DNA from: SM23-78 sp041479965
Lineage (GTDB): Archaea; Nanobdellota; Nanobdellia; Woesearchaeales; SM23-78
Reading direction: 5' to 3'
Assembly (NCBI GenBank): GCA_041479965.1
Contig: JBGOZE010000058.1
Coordinates: 1 to 6,866, forward strand
DNA length: 6,866 nucleotides
Part shown: one piece after another, positions 1-5,792 of the stretch
Position numbering within the stretch: the stretch's first letter is position 1
Layout: each line of letters opens with the position of its first letter
Program-made: the position numbers and the translations under genes
The notes under the pieces: generated by a model
What the model was told of the DNA's origin: nothing
Database searches by the model: none
The model's input: the letters and a program-made list of their open reading frames with translations, nothing else

Positions 1-35
1 ACTATCAAAATGAAGGTTTTACTTAAATTTTTCAT
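1..35 (-). CDS. N-terminal fragment of a probable exported protein, cut by the window edge
   Basis: An ATG at 35-33 opens a minus-strand frame that stays open to the window edge, giving 11 residues, MKNLSKTFILI. A lysine-containing start followed by a hydrophobic run looks like the beginning of a signal peptide or membrane anchor. The fragment alone would be too short to call. The support is a consensus-like archaeal TATA box at 68-61, about 29 bases from the ATG, the same spacing as in front of the ValRS gene. It would be a leaderless transcript; only a weak GGTT lies just upstream. It follows the three-gene surface-protein operon on the same strand but appears to have its own promoter. Function cannot be stated. 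Confidence 0.5.
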   Translation of the reverse strand, partial: MKNLSKTFILI

Positions 36-60
36 CTAACCAGAATTATTTTTTTAGGTT

Positions 61-75
61 TATTTAAAACTTTCT
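61..75 (-). promoter_or_regulatory. Archaeal TATA/BRE promoter for the left-edge gene
   Basis: On the minus strand the box TTTAAATA (68-61) fits the archaeal TATA consensus, and a purine-rich GAAAG-type BRE-like stretch lies directly upstream. The box centre is about 29 bases before the ATG at 35, so transcription should start within a few bases of that codon. It lies past the stop of the 419-residue gene, so the downstream gene can be transcribed independently. Confidence 0.5.
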
Positions 76-90
76 AAATCAGCTCTACAG

Positions 91-98
91 AAAATAAA
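91..98 (-). terminator. Possible T-rich archaeal terminator after the surface operon
   Basis: The minus strand reads TTTATTTT about 15 bases after the stop codon of the 419-residue gene. Archaeal transcription commonly ends at T-rich tracts without a hairpin. The tract is short and interrupted, so this is a weak call based mainly on its position between the stop codon and the next promoter. Confidence 0.25.
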
Positions 99-113
99 CT
101 GAAGATGATGATT

Positions 114-1373
114 TTAATCTTTTTTCTCCTTCTCTTTATCTTTTTTCCTCTTGGGCACAAGCAGGTAGACCAGGATGGCCAGCACAACAAGCACGAGCAC
201 TCCGAATATTATCAGGAGCACCTGCGTGGTGAAGATGCCTTTCAGCACCTGGCCAATCGACTTCTTAGGAGGCTCAGGAGGCGGTGGAGGCGCTTTTATG
301 GTTAACTCTCCTTCATAATACTTTTGCTTGTCTTTTTCAGCCACTTCAGGATCCTTGAAGAACAGGGTTATGTTCAAGAAATATTTGCCAATCTTGAGAT
401 TGGTCATATCAATGAATCCTGTGAGTTTCTCTGTCCCCCAGGCAGGTATGTCCCTCGAGACAGTCTCAACAGTGGTTATGGGAACAGGATTGGCAGAATC
501 ATTATGAACATTAACAATAGCCCTCACCTTCTCTATGGTCTGGCTCCAGATGCTGTCAGCAGTCACGAAGAATCCCTTGAAGCCTTCACCCACTTCAAGC
601 TCCTTGGTGTAATCCAATAGATTGATATCCAGTCCGCCAAGCTTGAAAGGTGAAGTGGCATTGTTTATGCCCGCGTCATAGACTACATCTAAATCAGCTC
701 TGTAATTGTCAGCCTTGTAATCCCCGGAATCCCAAGATGCTGTGAGATACTTCATTTCGTCAGGAGCAAGGTTTTTAAGAGTGTTGGTACTGATGGTTCC
801 TATAAGCTTATCGGTACGGTCATAAATCTTTATAGTCCCCCTGACTTCATTCACAACATCAGTGCCTTTGTTCACAATCTCTGCCTGCATGGGCACAGGG
901 TCTCCAGCAGCAACATTAGTGGCTTCAAAACGATTGATCTCAATGTACTTTCCAGGATATGGGACGAACAGCCACATTTGATGCTCAATCCTCACATTAA
1001 CTCTGAACATTCCACCACTGCCTTCCTCAGGCACTTCAGTAGCGAAAATAGAAGTGTAATGCATGCCAGGTTTATCAACAGTAGGAGGCATCGTAAACTT
1101 ATAATGAAGACATCCTACTTCGCGCACATCAAGAAGATTCCCTTGTATGTTAGTGAATTCGATCCTGTCTGCATATTCACCACTGGTTGAAATTCTCAGA
1201 ATAGGCATGCTCTGGACAGTGTAGCATACATCCCGATCGTAAACAAAATTAGGCTCAAACTTTAGAACTACTCTGCTAGGTGATACTCCTAATCCCATCA
1301 CTAGGGAAGAGCTTATGCCTATGATTAATATCGTAATAAAAAAATAAAGAAAAACTTTTTGATGCAAAACCAT
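114..1373 (-). CDS. Surface protein with signal peptide, beta-rich ectodomain and C-terminal membrane anchor
   Basis: A 419-residue protein of unknown specific function, built like a type I membrane protein. Residues 1-27 form a signal peptide. Residues 30-360 are an extracellular, beta-strand-rich region that appears to hold about three sandwich domains. The second, near 146-245, has the look of a CARDB or Ig-like module (GDPVPMQAEIVNKGTDVVNEV and what follows). Residues 361-371 are a proline-rich stalk, APPPPPEPPKK; 383-406 are a membrane helix; 407-419 are a lysine-rich cytoplasmic tail. Cys50 and Cys88 could form a disulfide, and the sequons NAT, NDS and NIT could carry glycans. The ATG start is favoured because the signal peptide begins there; no strong ribosome-binding site is seen. 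It lies 22 bases after the 213-residue gene and is probably cotranscribed. It may act as a scaffold or adhesion protein, but that is inference. Confidence 0.85.
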   Translation of the reverse strand: MVLHQKVFLYFFITILIIGISSSLVMGLGVSPSRVVLKFEPNFVYDRDVCYTVQSMPILRISTSGEYADRIEFTNIQGNLLDVREVGCLHYKFTMPPTVDKPGMHYTSIFATEVPEEGSGGMFRVNVRIEHQMWLFVPYPGKYIEINRFEATNVAAGDPVPMQAEIVNKGTDVVNEVRGTIKIYDRTDKLIGTISTNTLKNLAPDEMKYLTASWDSGDYKADNYRADLDVVYDAGINNATSPFKLGGLDINLLDYTKELEVGEGFKGFFVTADSIWSQTIEKVRAIVNVHNDSANPVPITTVETVSRDIPAWGTEKLTGFIDMTNLKIGKYFLNITLFFKDPEVAEKDKQKYYEGELTIKAPPPPPEPPKKSIGQVLKGIFTTQVLLIIFGVLVLVVLAILVYLLVPKRKKDKEKEKKD

Positions 1374-1395
1374 TTTTTATCCGCACAAGACACGC

Positions 1396-2037
1396 TTATG
1401 TTAGTGATTCTCCGCATGCGATGGTTATTCCTGCGCTTCTTGGTCCTGGTGCTAGGTCTGGTTCTATTGTTATGTTGTATTCTATTGTCATCATGCTTGT
1501 GTCTCTTCCTGTCAGCATTTTGGTGCAGATGGTTGAGTTTGTTGCGTTCACGTTCATCCATGTGTAATCTAGTGGGTTGAGGTTTAGGCATGCTGAGTCT
1601 GTTCCGTTTGCTGGGCTTGCTGTTGGTATTCCGCTTTTTACTGCGAATTGGAAGTCTTCTACTCCTACTCCTGTTTGTCCTGCTAGTAGTGTTGCTCCTG
1701 TTACGTTGCTTGTCATGTTGATTGTTAGGTTTACGTTTCCTGAGTTGTTGACTTGTAGTCCTGAGCATGCAGTTCCTGAGCTGCAATCGGTGAATGGTGA
1801 GTTGGCTTTGTCTGAGCTTAGGGTTGTGCTGCTTACTACCTGTCCTGCTGAGCCGAATGATACGTTAGAATCAACTGTGCACGCAGCATTAGAGGTTACT
1901 GATAGCTCGACCCTTCCGAGCGCCAATCCTGTGACTCCTTGCTGGTTGAGCTTGTTAAGGCTTATCATTGTTCCTCCAAGGCTAATTATTATAGCCGCGA
2001 CTAGCAATAATGCCAGGCTTCGATTTGACATCTCCAT
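1396..2037 (-). CDS. N-terminally anchored, sequon-rich surface protein
   Basis: A 213-residue protein I do not recognise by name. After a short cytoplasmic start, MEMSNRS, residues 8-27 form a hydrophobic helix ending ISLGGT, probably an uncleaved anchor. The exported part is rich in Asn, Ser, Thr, Gly and Ala, with nine N-X-S/T sequons (NVS, NNS, NLT, NMT, NVT, NGT, NAT, NST, NIT) and six cysteines that could form three disulfides. This suits a glycosylated cell-surface protein. The anchor resembles that of the 81-residue protein encoded just upstream (SN-K/R-S/T, hydrophobic run, GT). The ATG at 2037 is supported by GGAGGAG seven bases upstream. Codon use is mixed up to residue 59, then almost every codon ends in A or C. 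Strong expression or domain replacement could explain that. Being a real gene is well supported; the function is unknown. Confidence 0.8.
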   Translation of the reverse strand: MEMSNRSLALLLVAAIIISLGGTMISLNKLNQQGVTGLALGRVELSVTSNAACTVDSNVSFGSAGQVVSSTTLSSDKANSPFTDCSSGTACSGLQVNNSGNVNLTINMTSNVTGATLLAGQTGVGVEDFQFAVKSGIPTASPANGTDSACLNLNPLDYTWMNVNATNSTICTKMLTGRDTSMMTIEYNITIEPDLAPGPRSAGITIACGESLT

Positions 2038-2044
2038 TTTGATT

Positions 2045-2051
2045 CTCCTCC
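2045..2051 (-). promoter_or_regulatory. Shine-Dalgarno site of the 213-residue surface protein gene
   Basis: The minus strand reads GGAGGAG seven bases before the ATG at 2037, a strong match to the archaeal anti-Shine-Dalgarno sequence. It decides in favour of this ATG over the second one two codons later. The A-rich, T-poor sense strand between the two genes gives no termination signal, which fits cotranscription with the gene upstream. Confidence 0.7.
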
Positions 2052-2087
2052 GTGGTTTTGCTTAGATTAATTTTTTTATTTTTTCTC

Positions 2088-2333
2088 CTATTCTGCTTTT
2101 GGAAGTATTGTGAACGCTACATAACCAGCGCCCTTAACAGGCTCTTCTTTTGGCAGCACCCTAAAGCTCACTTCTCCTCCAGAGCGCGTATTTTCGCCTA
2201 CAGAATTCTGCTTCGTAGGTTCTACCTTTATCTTGCTCACAGAATCCCAGACAACTGCTGTTCCGAGAATCGAGATGATAACTGTTAGCACGACAAGCAC
2301 TACAATTGTTTTGTTAGAAATATCTTCTGCCAT
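2088..2333 (-). CDS. Small membrane-anchored exported protein with a duplicated C-terminal motif
   Basis: An 81-residue protein of unknown function. Residues 1-9 are cytoplasmic (MAEDISNKT), 10-29 form one membrane helix, and 30-81 should be outside the cell. The outer part has a charged linker and two copies of a 12-residue motif, G-x-V-x-F-x-[VI]-L-P-K-x-E, at residues 53-64 and 70-81; each looks like a beta strand. The frame extends upstream to a TTG at 2381, but the ATG at 2333 is preferred: it has GGGTGAA upstream and places the charged start directly before the helix. Its anchor is like that of the 213-residue protein, which begins 50 bases downstream, so the two may share an export or assembly route. 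It is the first gene of the apparent three-gene operon. Codon use is mixed. It is probably a surface component; anything narrower would be a guess. Confidence 0.7.
   Translation of the reverse strand: MAEDISNKTIVVLVVLTVIISILGTAVVWDSVSKIKVEPTKQNSVGENTRSGGEVSFRVLPKEEPVKGAGYVAFTILPKAE
2091..2177 (-). repeat. Tandem 12-residue motif in the 81-residue protein
   Basis: Residues 53-64 read GEVSFRVLPKEE and residues 70-81 read GYVAFTILPKAE, with a period of 17 residues. Seven of twelve positions are identical, and the remaining hydrophobic position V/I is conservative. The DNA copies use different codons, for example CTG CCA AAA against CTT CCA AAA, so the duplication is old or kept by selection on the protein. 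Confidence 0.6.
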
Positions 2334-2340
2334 TTCCACC

Positions 2341-2347
2341 TTCACCC
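2341..2347 (-). promoter_or_regulatory. Shine-Dalgarno site of the 81-residue gene
   Basis: The minus strand reads GGGTGAA, with its GGTGA core eight bases before the ATG at 2333, matching the common archaeal GGTGA-type site. A second GGTGG lies only two bases from the ATG and is too close to be the main site. This supports the ATG over the TTG at 2381. Confidence 0.6.
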
Positions 2348-2429
2348 GTTCATATTTTTTTTTGATTTCTACGAATATCAAATATTATGTATTTCAACCC
2401 TGATTTTATGAATGTTTTTGATTAAAGAA

Positions 2430-2444
2430 TATATAAATCTTTCG
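2430..2444 (-). promoter_or_regulatory. TATA/BRE promoter for the three-gene surface operon
   Basis: The minus strand reads CGAAAGA (BRE-like, purine-rich) followed by TTTATATA at 2437-2430, a near-perfect archaeal promoter. Transcription would start near 2407, leaving a leader of about 70 bases before the Shine-Dalgarno-led ATG at 2333. The rest of the 2334-2529 intergenic stretch is AT-rich and contains no other gene that I can support. Confidence 0.6.
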
Positions 2445-2505
2445 TTGGCTACTCCTATCGCATGGTGAATACATAATCATATATTAGTCATAATAAGGTA
2501 ATAAC

Positions 2506-2516
2506 GCCTATTAGGC
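2506..2516. repeat. Short inverted repeat downstream of valS
   Basis: GCCTA and TAGGC flank one central base, 14 bases past the valS stop codon. There is no T-run on the minus strand beside it, so it does not look like a terminator. The arms are too short to claim an operator. Confidence 0.2.
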
Positions 2517-2529
2517 TTCGAATTCCGTC

Positions 2530-4992
2530 TTACTTTATCTCTACCTTGAATTCGTCGCCAGATTTCAGCTCAAACTCCTTTGCATTGATGGTGTGGACAA
2601 TGTCTGCTGTCCATTCTTGGAGCTCAGAATCCTTCAGTTTGGAGAGAACAACAGGTGTCTTCACCAGGATGCTTGCCAGCTCTTGCTTCATGGACATCTT
2701 GTTAAGTGCCTTGTGCTTCCTGACCTCGCTGATGATATCCACAGCTAGCTCACCTGCTTTTTCTCCTGCATCATCCTTTGCCATGGCATCATGCTCAGGC
2801 CATTTGCTTATGTGGATGCTCTTAGCGCCCTCATTGTTCTTATCAGCATAGTATGCTTGGTAAAGCTCTTCTGTGATGTGAGGCATGATGGGAGCGAACA
2901 GCTTAAGCAAGCCCAGCAGAGTATTATATAGTGTAGCTTGAGCGCTCAGCCTTGCCTTTTCCCCTCCTTTTTCAGTATTATATATCCTGTGTTTGACTAT
3001 CTCGAGATAATAGTCGCAGAAAGTGTGCCAGAAGAATTGCTCAGCAGCCCTCTTGCCCTCACCAGTGTTATACTCATCAAAATCATTAGTCACTTCCTTG
3101 AGAAGCGCGTTGAATTTGAGCAAAAGCCACCTGTCCATCACTTCCAACTCTTCAAACTTCAGCTTCCCCCCAGCTTTCTTGTCATAGCCAGCCAGATGGC
3201 CAAAGCAGAACTTAGAGGCATTCCAAAGCTTAGTTAAGAACCTGTTGCCAGTTATCAAGTCTTTCTCCTGGAATGGCAGGTCTTCTCCCCAGTTGGCAGT
3301 TCCTACCCAGTAGCGCACAACATCAATATTATATTTAGAGAGCAAATCCTCTGTCCAGACCACGTTGCCCTTTGATTTGTGCATTCCCTTGCCCTTGGAG
3401 TCAAGCACATAGGTGCCTATGGCAATGTCTTTCCAAGGAATGCTCCTGAAGTGCAAATATGCTTTAAGGATAGTATAGAACGCCCAGGTCCTGATGATGT
3501 CGTGAGATTGCGGCCTCAGGCTCACAGGGAACATCTTCTTGAAATTCTCAGGCTTCTCAAGCCAGCGCACAGCAATCTCAGGGCTCATGCTGCTAGTCAT
3601 CCAGGTATCAAAAACATCTTCTTCTGGCACGAACTTTTCAGAGCCGCACTCGCAGCTTTTCTTGGGCTTATCAATAGTTGGGTCTACAGGCAATTCCTTG
3701 ACATCTGCCAGCATCTGCTTTCCGCACTTCTCGCAGTACCAAACAGGAATGGGCACTCCGTAGAATCTCTGCCTGCTGATGCACCAGTCCCAGGCAAGGT
3801 TCCTAGTCCAATCATCATATCTCACTTGATAGAATTTGGGGTGCCAGTTGATTTTCTTGCCCTGCTCTATGAGCTCATCTTTGTATTTCAGTGCTTTGAT
3901 GAACCACTGGTTTGAGACCACGAACTCAAGAGGATGATGGCATCTCCAGCAGGTTCCTACAGTCTGCTGCAAAGCTTCTTCTTTTGTGACTAATCCTTTG
4001 GCTTTCAAGTCTTGCACTACTGCTTTTTTTGCTTCAGACGCATTCATGCCCTTGTATTTGCCTGCCAGCGCGTTTAGAGTGCCGTCAGAGTTGATTATGA
4101 TTTTCAAATCAAGCTTGTACTTCTTCCACCACTCAATATCAGTGGTGTCTCCGAAAGTGCAAATCATGACCAGGCCTGAGCCGAAATTAGAATCAACTTT
4201 CTCATCTTTTCTTATCTGCACTACCTGGTTGAATAGAGGCACTTTCACTTTCTTGCCGACCAAAGCCTTGTAGCGAGAGTCATCAGGATGAACAAATATT
4301 CCTACGCATGCTGGCAGGAATTCAGGCCTAGTAGTTGCTATGCTTATTTTTTTCTTGGCGCCTTCGTCAGTACCAGTGTCTACGAGTTCAAAATCAACAT
4401 AGTATAGTATGGTGCCTCTCGGGGCATCCTCGACCTCTGCCTGAGCCAATGCTGTCTGGTGATAGGTGCACCAAAGAGTAGGCTCCTTGCTCCTATAAGC
4501 ATCTCCTTGCTTCACCAATTCTATGAATGAGCGTTGGGAAACTTTCTGGGCTTCAGGGTCAATGGTGGTGTAGAGCAAGCTCCAGTCATAGCTGTGGCCC
4601 AGCCTCCTGAAAACCCTGTCAGCATAATCCTTTTCCACCTTCCTGCTCTCTTCAAGGCAGAGCTTCCTGAATTCAGAGCGAGTGGTGTCTTTCTTGCTTA
4701 TCTTGAATTTCTCCTCTACATATTTCTCAGTCGGAAGGCCGTTGTTGTCAAAGCAAGGAGGAAAGAATACATTGAAGCCCTTCATCCTCTTGTATCGGGC
4801 GATCATCTCGAATTGGGTGTAGTGCAGTGCGTGGCCCACGTGCAGGTGGCCTGAGGAAGCATAGGGTGGCGGGGTGTCTATGCTATAAGTAGGCTTGTTG
4901 CTTTCATAGTCGTACTTGTAGATTCCATGCTCTTCCCAGTACTCCTGCCATTTCTTCTCAATCTTTTCAGCATCATAATTCTGCTCTAGCAT
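2530..4992 (-). CDS. valS: Valyl-tRNA synthetase, archaeal type
   Basis: Joins valine to tRNA-Val in the cytoplasm and hydrolyses mischarged threonine; a class I synthetase. The 820 residues look complete. Visible motifs in order: PPPYASSGHLHVGH with the HIGH-type signature HVGH at 51-54; GLPTEKYVE near 85-93; the editing domain from about 195 to 340, with ATTRPE at 219-224 and GSGLVMICTFGDTTD at 271-285; cysteine pairs at 348/351, 420/423 and 447/449, probably zinc-binding; WDWCISRQRFYG at 401-412; DTW at 462-464; and the KMSKS-type loop GMHKSKGN at 536-543. An anticodon-binding helical domain fills about 615-770. The editing motif TFGD-x-TD in place of the bacterial PAHD-x-ND form is the archaeal version. 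There is no long C-terminal coiled coil as in bacterial ValRS, so it is somewhat shorter. In the KMSKS loop the first Lys is Gly and the first Ser is His; the second Lys is kept. The start is an ATG about 29 bases from a TATA box, so the message is probably leaderless. Confidence 0.97.
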   Translation of the reverse strand: MLEQNYDAEKIEKKWQEYWEEHGIYKYDYESNKPTYSIDTPPPYASSGHLHVGHALHYTQFEMIARYKRMKGFNVFFPPCFDNNGLPTEKYVEEKFKISKKDTTRSEFRKLCLEESRKVEKDYADRVFRRLGHSYDWSLLYTTIDPEAQKVSQRSFIELVKQGDAYRSKEPTLWCTYHQTALAQAEVEDAPRGTILYYVDFELVDTGTDEGAKKKISIATTRPEFLPACVGIFVHPDDSRYKALVGKKVKVPLFNQVVQIRKDEKVDSNFGSGLVMICTFGDTTDIEWWKKYKLDLKIIINSDGTLNALAGKYKGMNASEAKKAVVQDLKAKGLVTKEEALQQTVGTCWRCHHPLEFVVSNQWFIKALKYKDELIEQGKKINWHPKFYQVRYDDWTRNLAWDWCISRQRFYGVPIPVWYCEKCGKQMLADVKELPVDPTIDKPKKSCECGSEKFVPEEDVFDTWMTSSMSPEIAVRWLEKPENFKKMFPVSLRPQSHDIIRTWAFYTILKAYLHFRSIPWKDIAIGTYVLDSKGKGMHKSKGNVVWTEDLLSKYNIDVVRYWVGTANWGEDLPFQEKDLITGNRFLTKLWNASKFCFGHLAGYDKKAGGKLKFEELEVMDRWLLLKFNALLKEVTNDFDEYNTGEGKRAAEQFFWHTFCDYYLEIVKHRIYNTEKGGEKARLSAQATLYNTLLGLLKLFAPIMPHITEELYQAYYADKNNEGAKSIHISKWPEHDAMAKDDAGEKAGELAVDIISEVRKHKALNKMSMKQELASILVKTPVVLSKLKDSELQEWTADIVHTINAKEFELKSGDEFKVEIK

Positions 4993-5017
4993 TCTAGCTA
5001 TAAGAGAAAAACAGCTT

Positions 5018-5032
5018 TATATAAAGGTTTTG
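5018..5032 (-). promoter_or_regulatory. TATA/BRE promoter of valS, leaderless type
   Basis: The minus strand reads CAAAACC then TTTATATA at 5025-5018. The box centre lies about 29 bases before the valS ATG at 4992, so the transcript should begin almost at the start codon. No Shine-Dalgarno sequence lies before that ATG, which agrees. The box follows the stop of the coiled-coil gene by 17 bases, so valS need not depend on read-through. Confidence 0.65.
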
Positions 5033-5042
5033 CTCAGAAGAA

Positions 5043-5609
5043 TCAGAATTTGTTCTGCAGCGCCTCATCAACCTTCTTCAAGTAGCTCATGAGCAGTTTG
5101 TTCTGGTACTCCAGTTGAGCCATCCTCTCGTGCAGCTCTTTCCTTATGGACTCCAGCTCATCCCTGCCGGCTTTCTTCTTGTGGGTGGTCCTAACATCCT
5201 CAACCTCGCTGAGCGCCTCTTTAATGTCATCGAACTTTTCCTCGAGCTCGTCATGGCTCACATGCCTCTTCTCTAGCATGTGCTGCTTGTTGAGCTTATG
5301 GAGTTCCTTCACCTTATCAAGCTCATGGATTATCTCATGGATGAACTTGGTGTTCTCAACCAGCACTGCATCATGCTGCTCAAGCTTCTTGAGATCATTT
5401 CTCATATCATCAAGGTCTTCCTCTCTTACAATCTCCCTCAGAATCTTCCTCAGCTCTGAATCAAACCTGTTGATATCAGCTATCTTCTTGGCCAGGACAA
5501 TCTCGTGCTGGGCCTGCATCCTCTCGAGCATCTCGAGCCTGTGCATCTCCTTCTCTATCTTTTCCACTCTCTTGCGGAGCTCAGAAAACTCTTTTTCAAC
5601 ATCCAGCAT
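5043..5609 (-). CDS. Coiled-coil protein of unknown function
   Basis: A 188-residue soluble protein with no signal peptide or membrane segment. It has no Pro, Cys or Trp and a single Gly (G158), and is dominated by Glu, Lys, Leu, Arg, His and Asp in heptad-like spacing. Residues 1-150 read as long helices, a break falls near the basic stretch RTTHKKKAGR at 150-159, and 160-188 form a last helix. It could be an oligomerising, structural or scaffold protein; no catalytic motif is seen. The start is uncertain: the ATG at 5609 is used here, but an in-frame TTG at 5627 has GGGTG four bases upstream and would add six residues. The frame stays open further, to a TTG at 5654. It diverges from the MCM-like ATPase gene, leaving 183 bases between the starts, and ends 50 bases before valS. 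The serine-rich frame on the opposite strand is its shadow. Confidence 0.75.
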   Translation of the reverse strand: MLDVEKEFSELRKRVEKIEKEMHRLEMLERMQAQHEIVLAKKIADINRFDSELRKILREIVREEDLDDMRNDLKKLEQHDAVLVENTKFIHEIIHELDKVKELHKLNKQHMLEKRHVSHDELEEKFDDIKEALSEVEDVRTTHKKKAGRDELESIRKELHERMAQLEYQNKLLMSYLKKVDEALQNKF

Positions 5610-5689
5610 AGATTTTCGAACTAACAAAACGCACCCTCTTTTTTTACGTGGCAACTATTTCCACAGCTATTACCTAACTTTGATTATCC

Positions 5690-5699
5690 AGTTTAAATA
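5690..5699. promoter_or_regulatory. TATA-like element in the divergent intergenic region
   Basis: AGTTTAAATA contains TTTAAATA on the plus strand (5692-5699) and TTTAAACT on the minus strand (5697-5690), the latter preceded by an A-rich BRE-like stretch. Read on the minus strand it could start the coiled-coil gene with a leader of about 58 bases. Read on the plus strand it could be a distal promoter for the ATPase gene, with a leader of about 70 bases. Which direction is used cannot be told from sequence. Confidence 0.35.
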
Positions 5700-5763
5700 T
5701 TTTTCCTACAGAACCAGCAATGATAACATCAAGAAGGCTTGCAGATTGAAATTCCATTAACTA

Positions 5764-5771
5764 TTTATACT
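5764..5771 (+). promoter_or_regulatory. TATA box of the MCM-like ATPase gene, leaderless type
   Basis: TTTATACT is centred about 25 bases before the ATG at 5793, which places the transcription start at or next to the start codon. No Shine-Dalgarno sequence is present before the ATG, as expected for a leaderless message. The BRE side (CATTAACTA) is only moderately purine-rich. Confidence 0.55.
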
Positions 5772-5792
5772 TATATTGTTTAACTATAAGAT

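Noticed and set aside
1325..1786. A 153-codon open frame on the minus strand overlapping the 213- and 419-residue genes
   Set aside because: Its product is an Arg/Asn/Lys-rich string with no domain-like pattern. It is open because the true gene there uses A- and C-ending codons, which removes stops from other frames.
1577..2065. A 162-codon plus-strand frame opposite the 213-residue gene
   Set aside because: It is antisense to a gene with an anchor, a Shine-Dalgarno site and sequons, and has no promoter or ribosome-binding site of its own. The third-base bias of the real gene keeps it open.
2334..2381. Upstream TTG start for the 81-residue gene
   Set aside because: The extension adds a charged stretch encoded partly by an A-run, and the ATG at 2333 has a good GGTGA-type site at suitable spacing.
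2506..2516. Inverted repeat GCCTA-T-TAGGC as a valS terminator
   Set aside because: The arms are five bases with a one-base gap and no T-rich tract follows on the minus strand, so a terminator call is not supported.
2382..2529. Possible small gene or RNA between valS and the surface operon
   Set aside because: Only a frame of about 24 codons without a start signal is present, and I see no stable long hairpin or known RNA motif.
3379..3915. A 178-codon plus-strand frame within valS
   Set aside because: It is antisense to conserved ValRS catalytic sequence and shows no recognisable motif.
5146..5760. A 204-codon serine-rich plus-strand frame
   Set aside because: It mirrors the Glu/Lys/Leu-rich coiled-coil gene: reversed GAG, GAA and CTC codons yield Ser, Phe and Leu. 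No start signal supports it.
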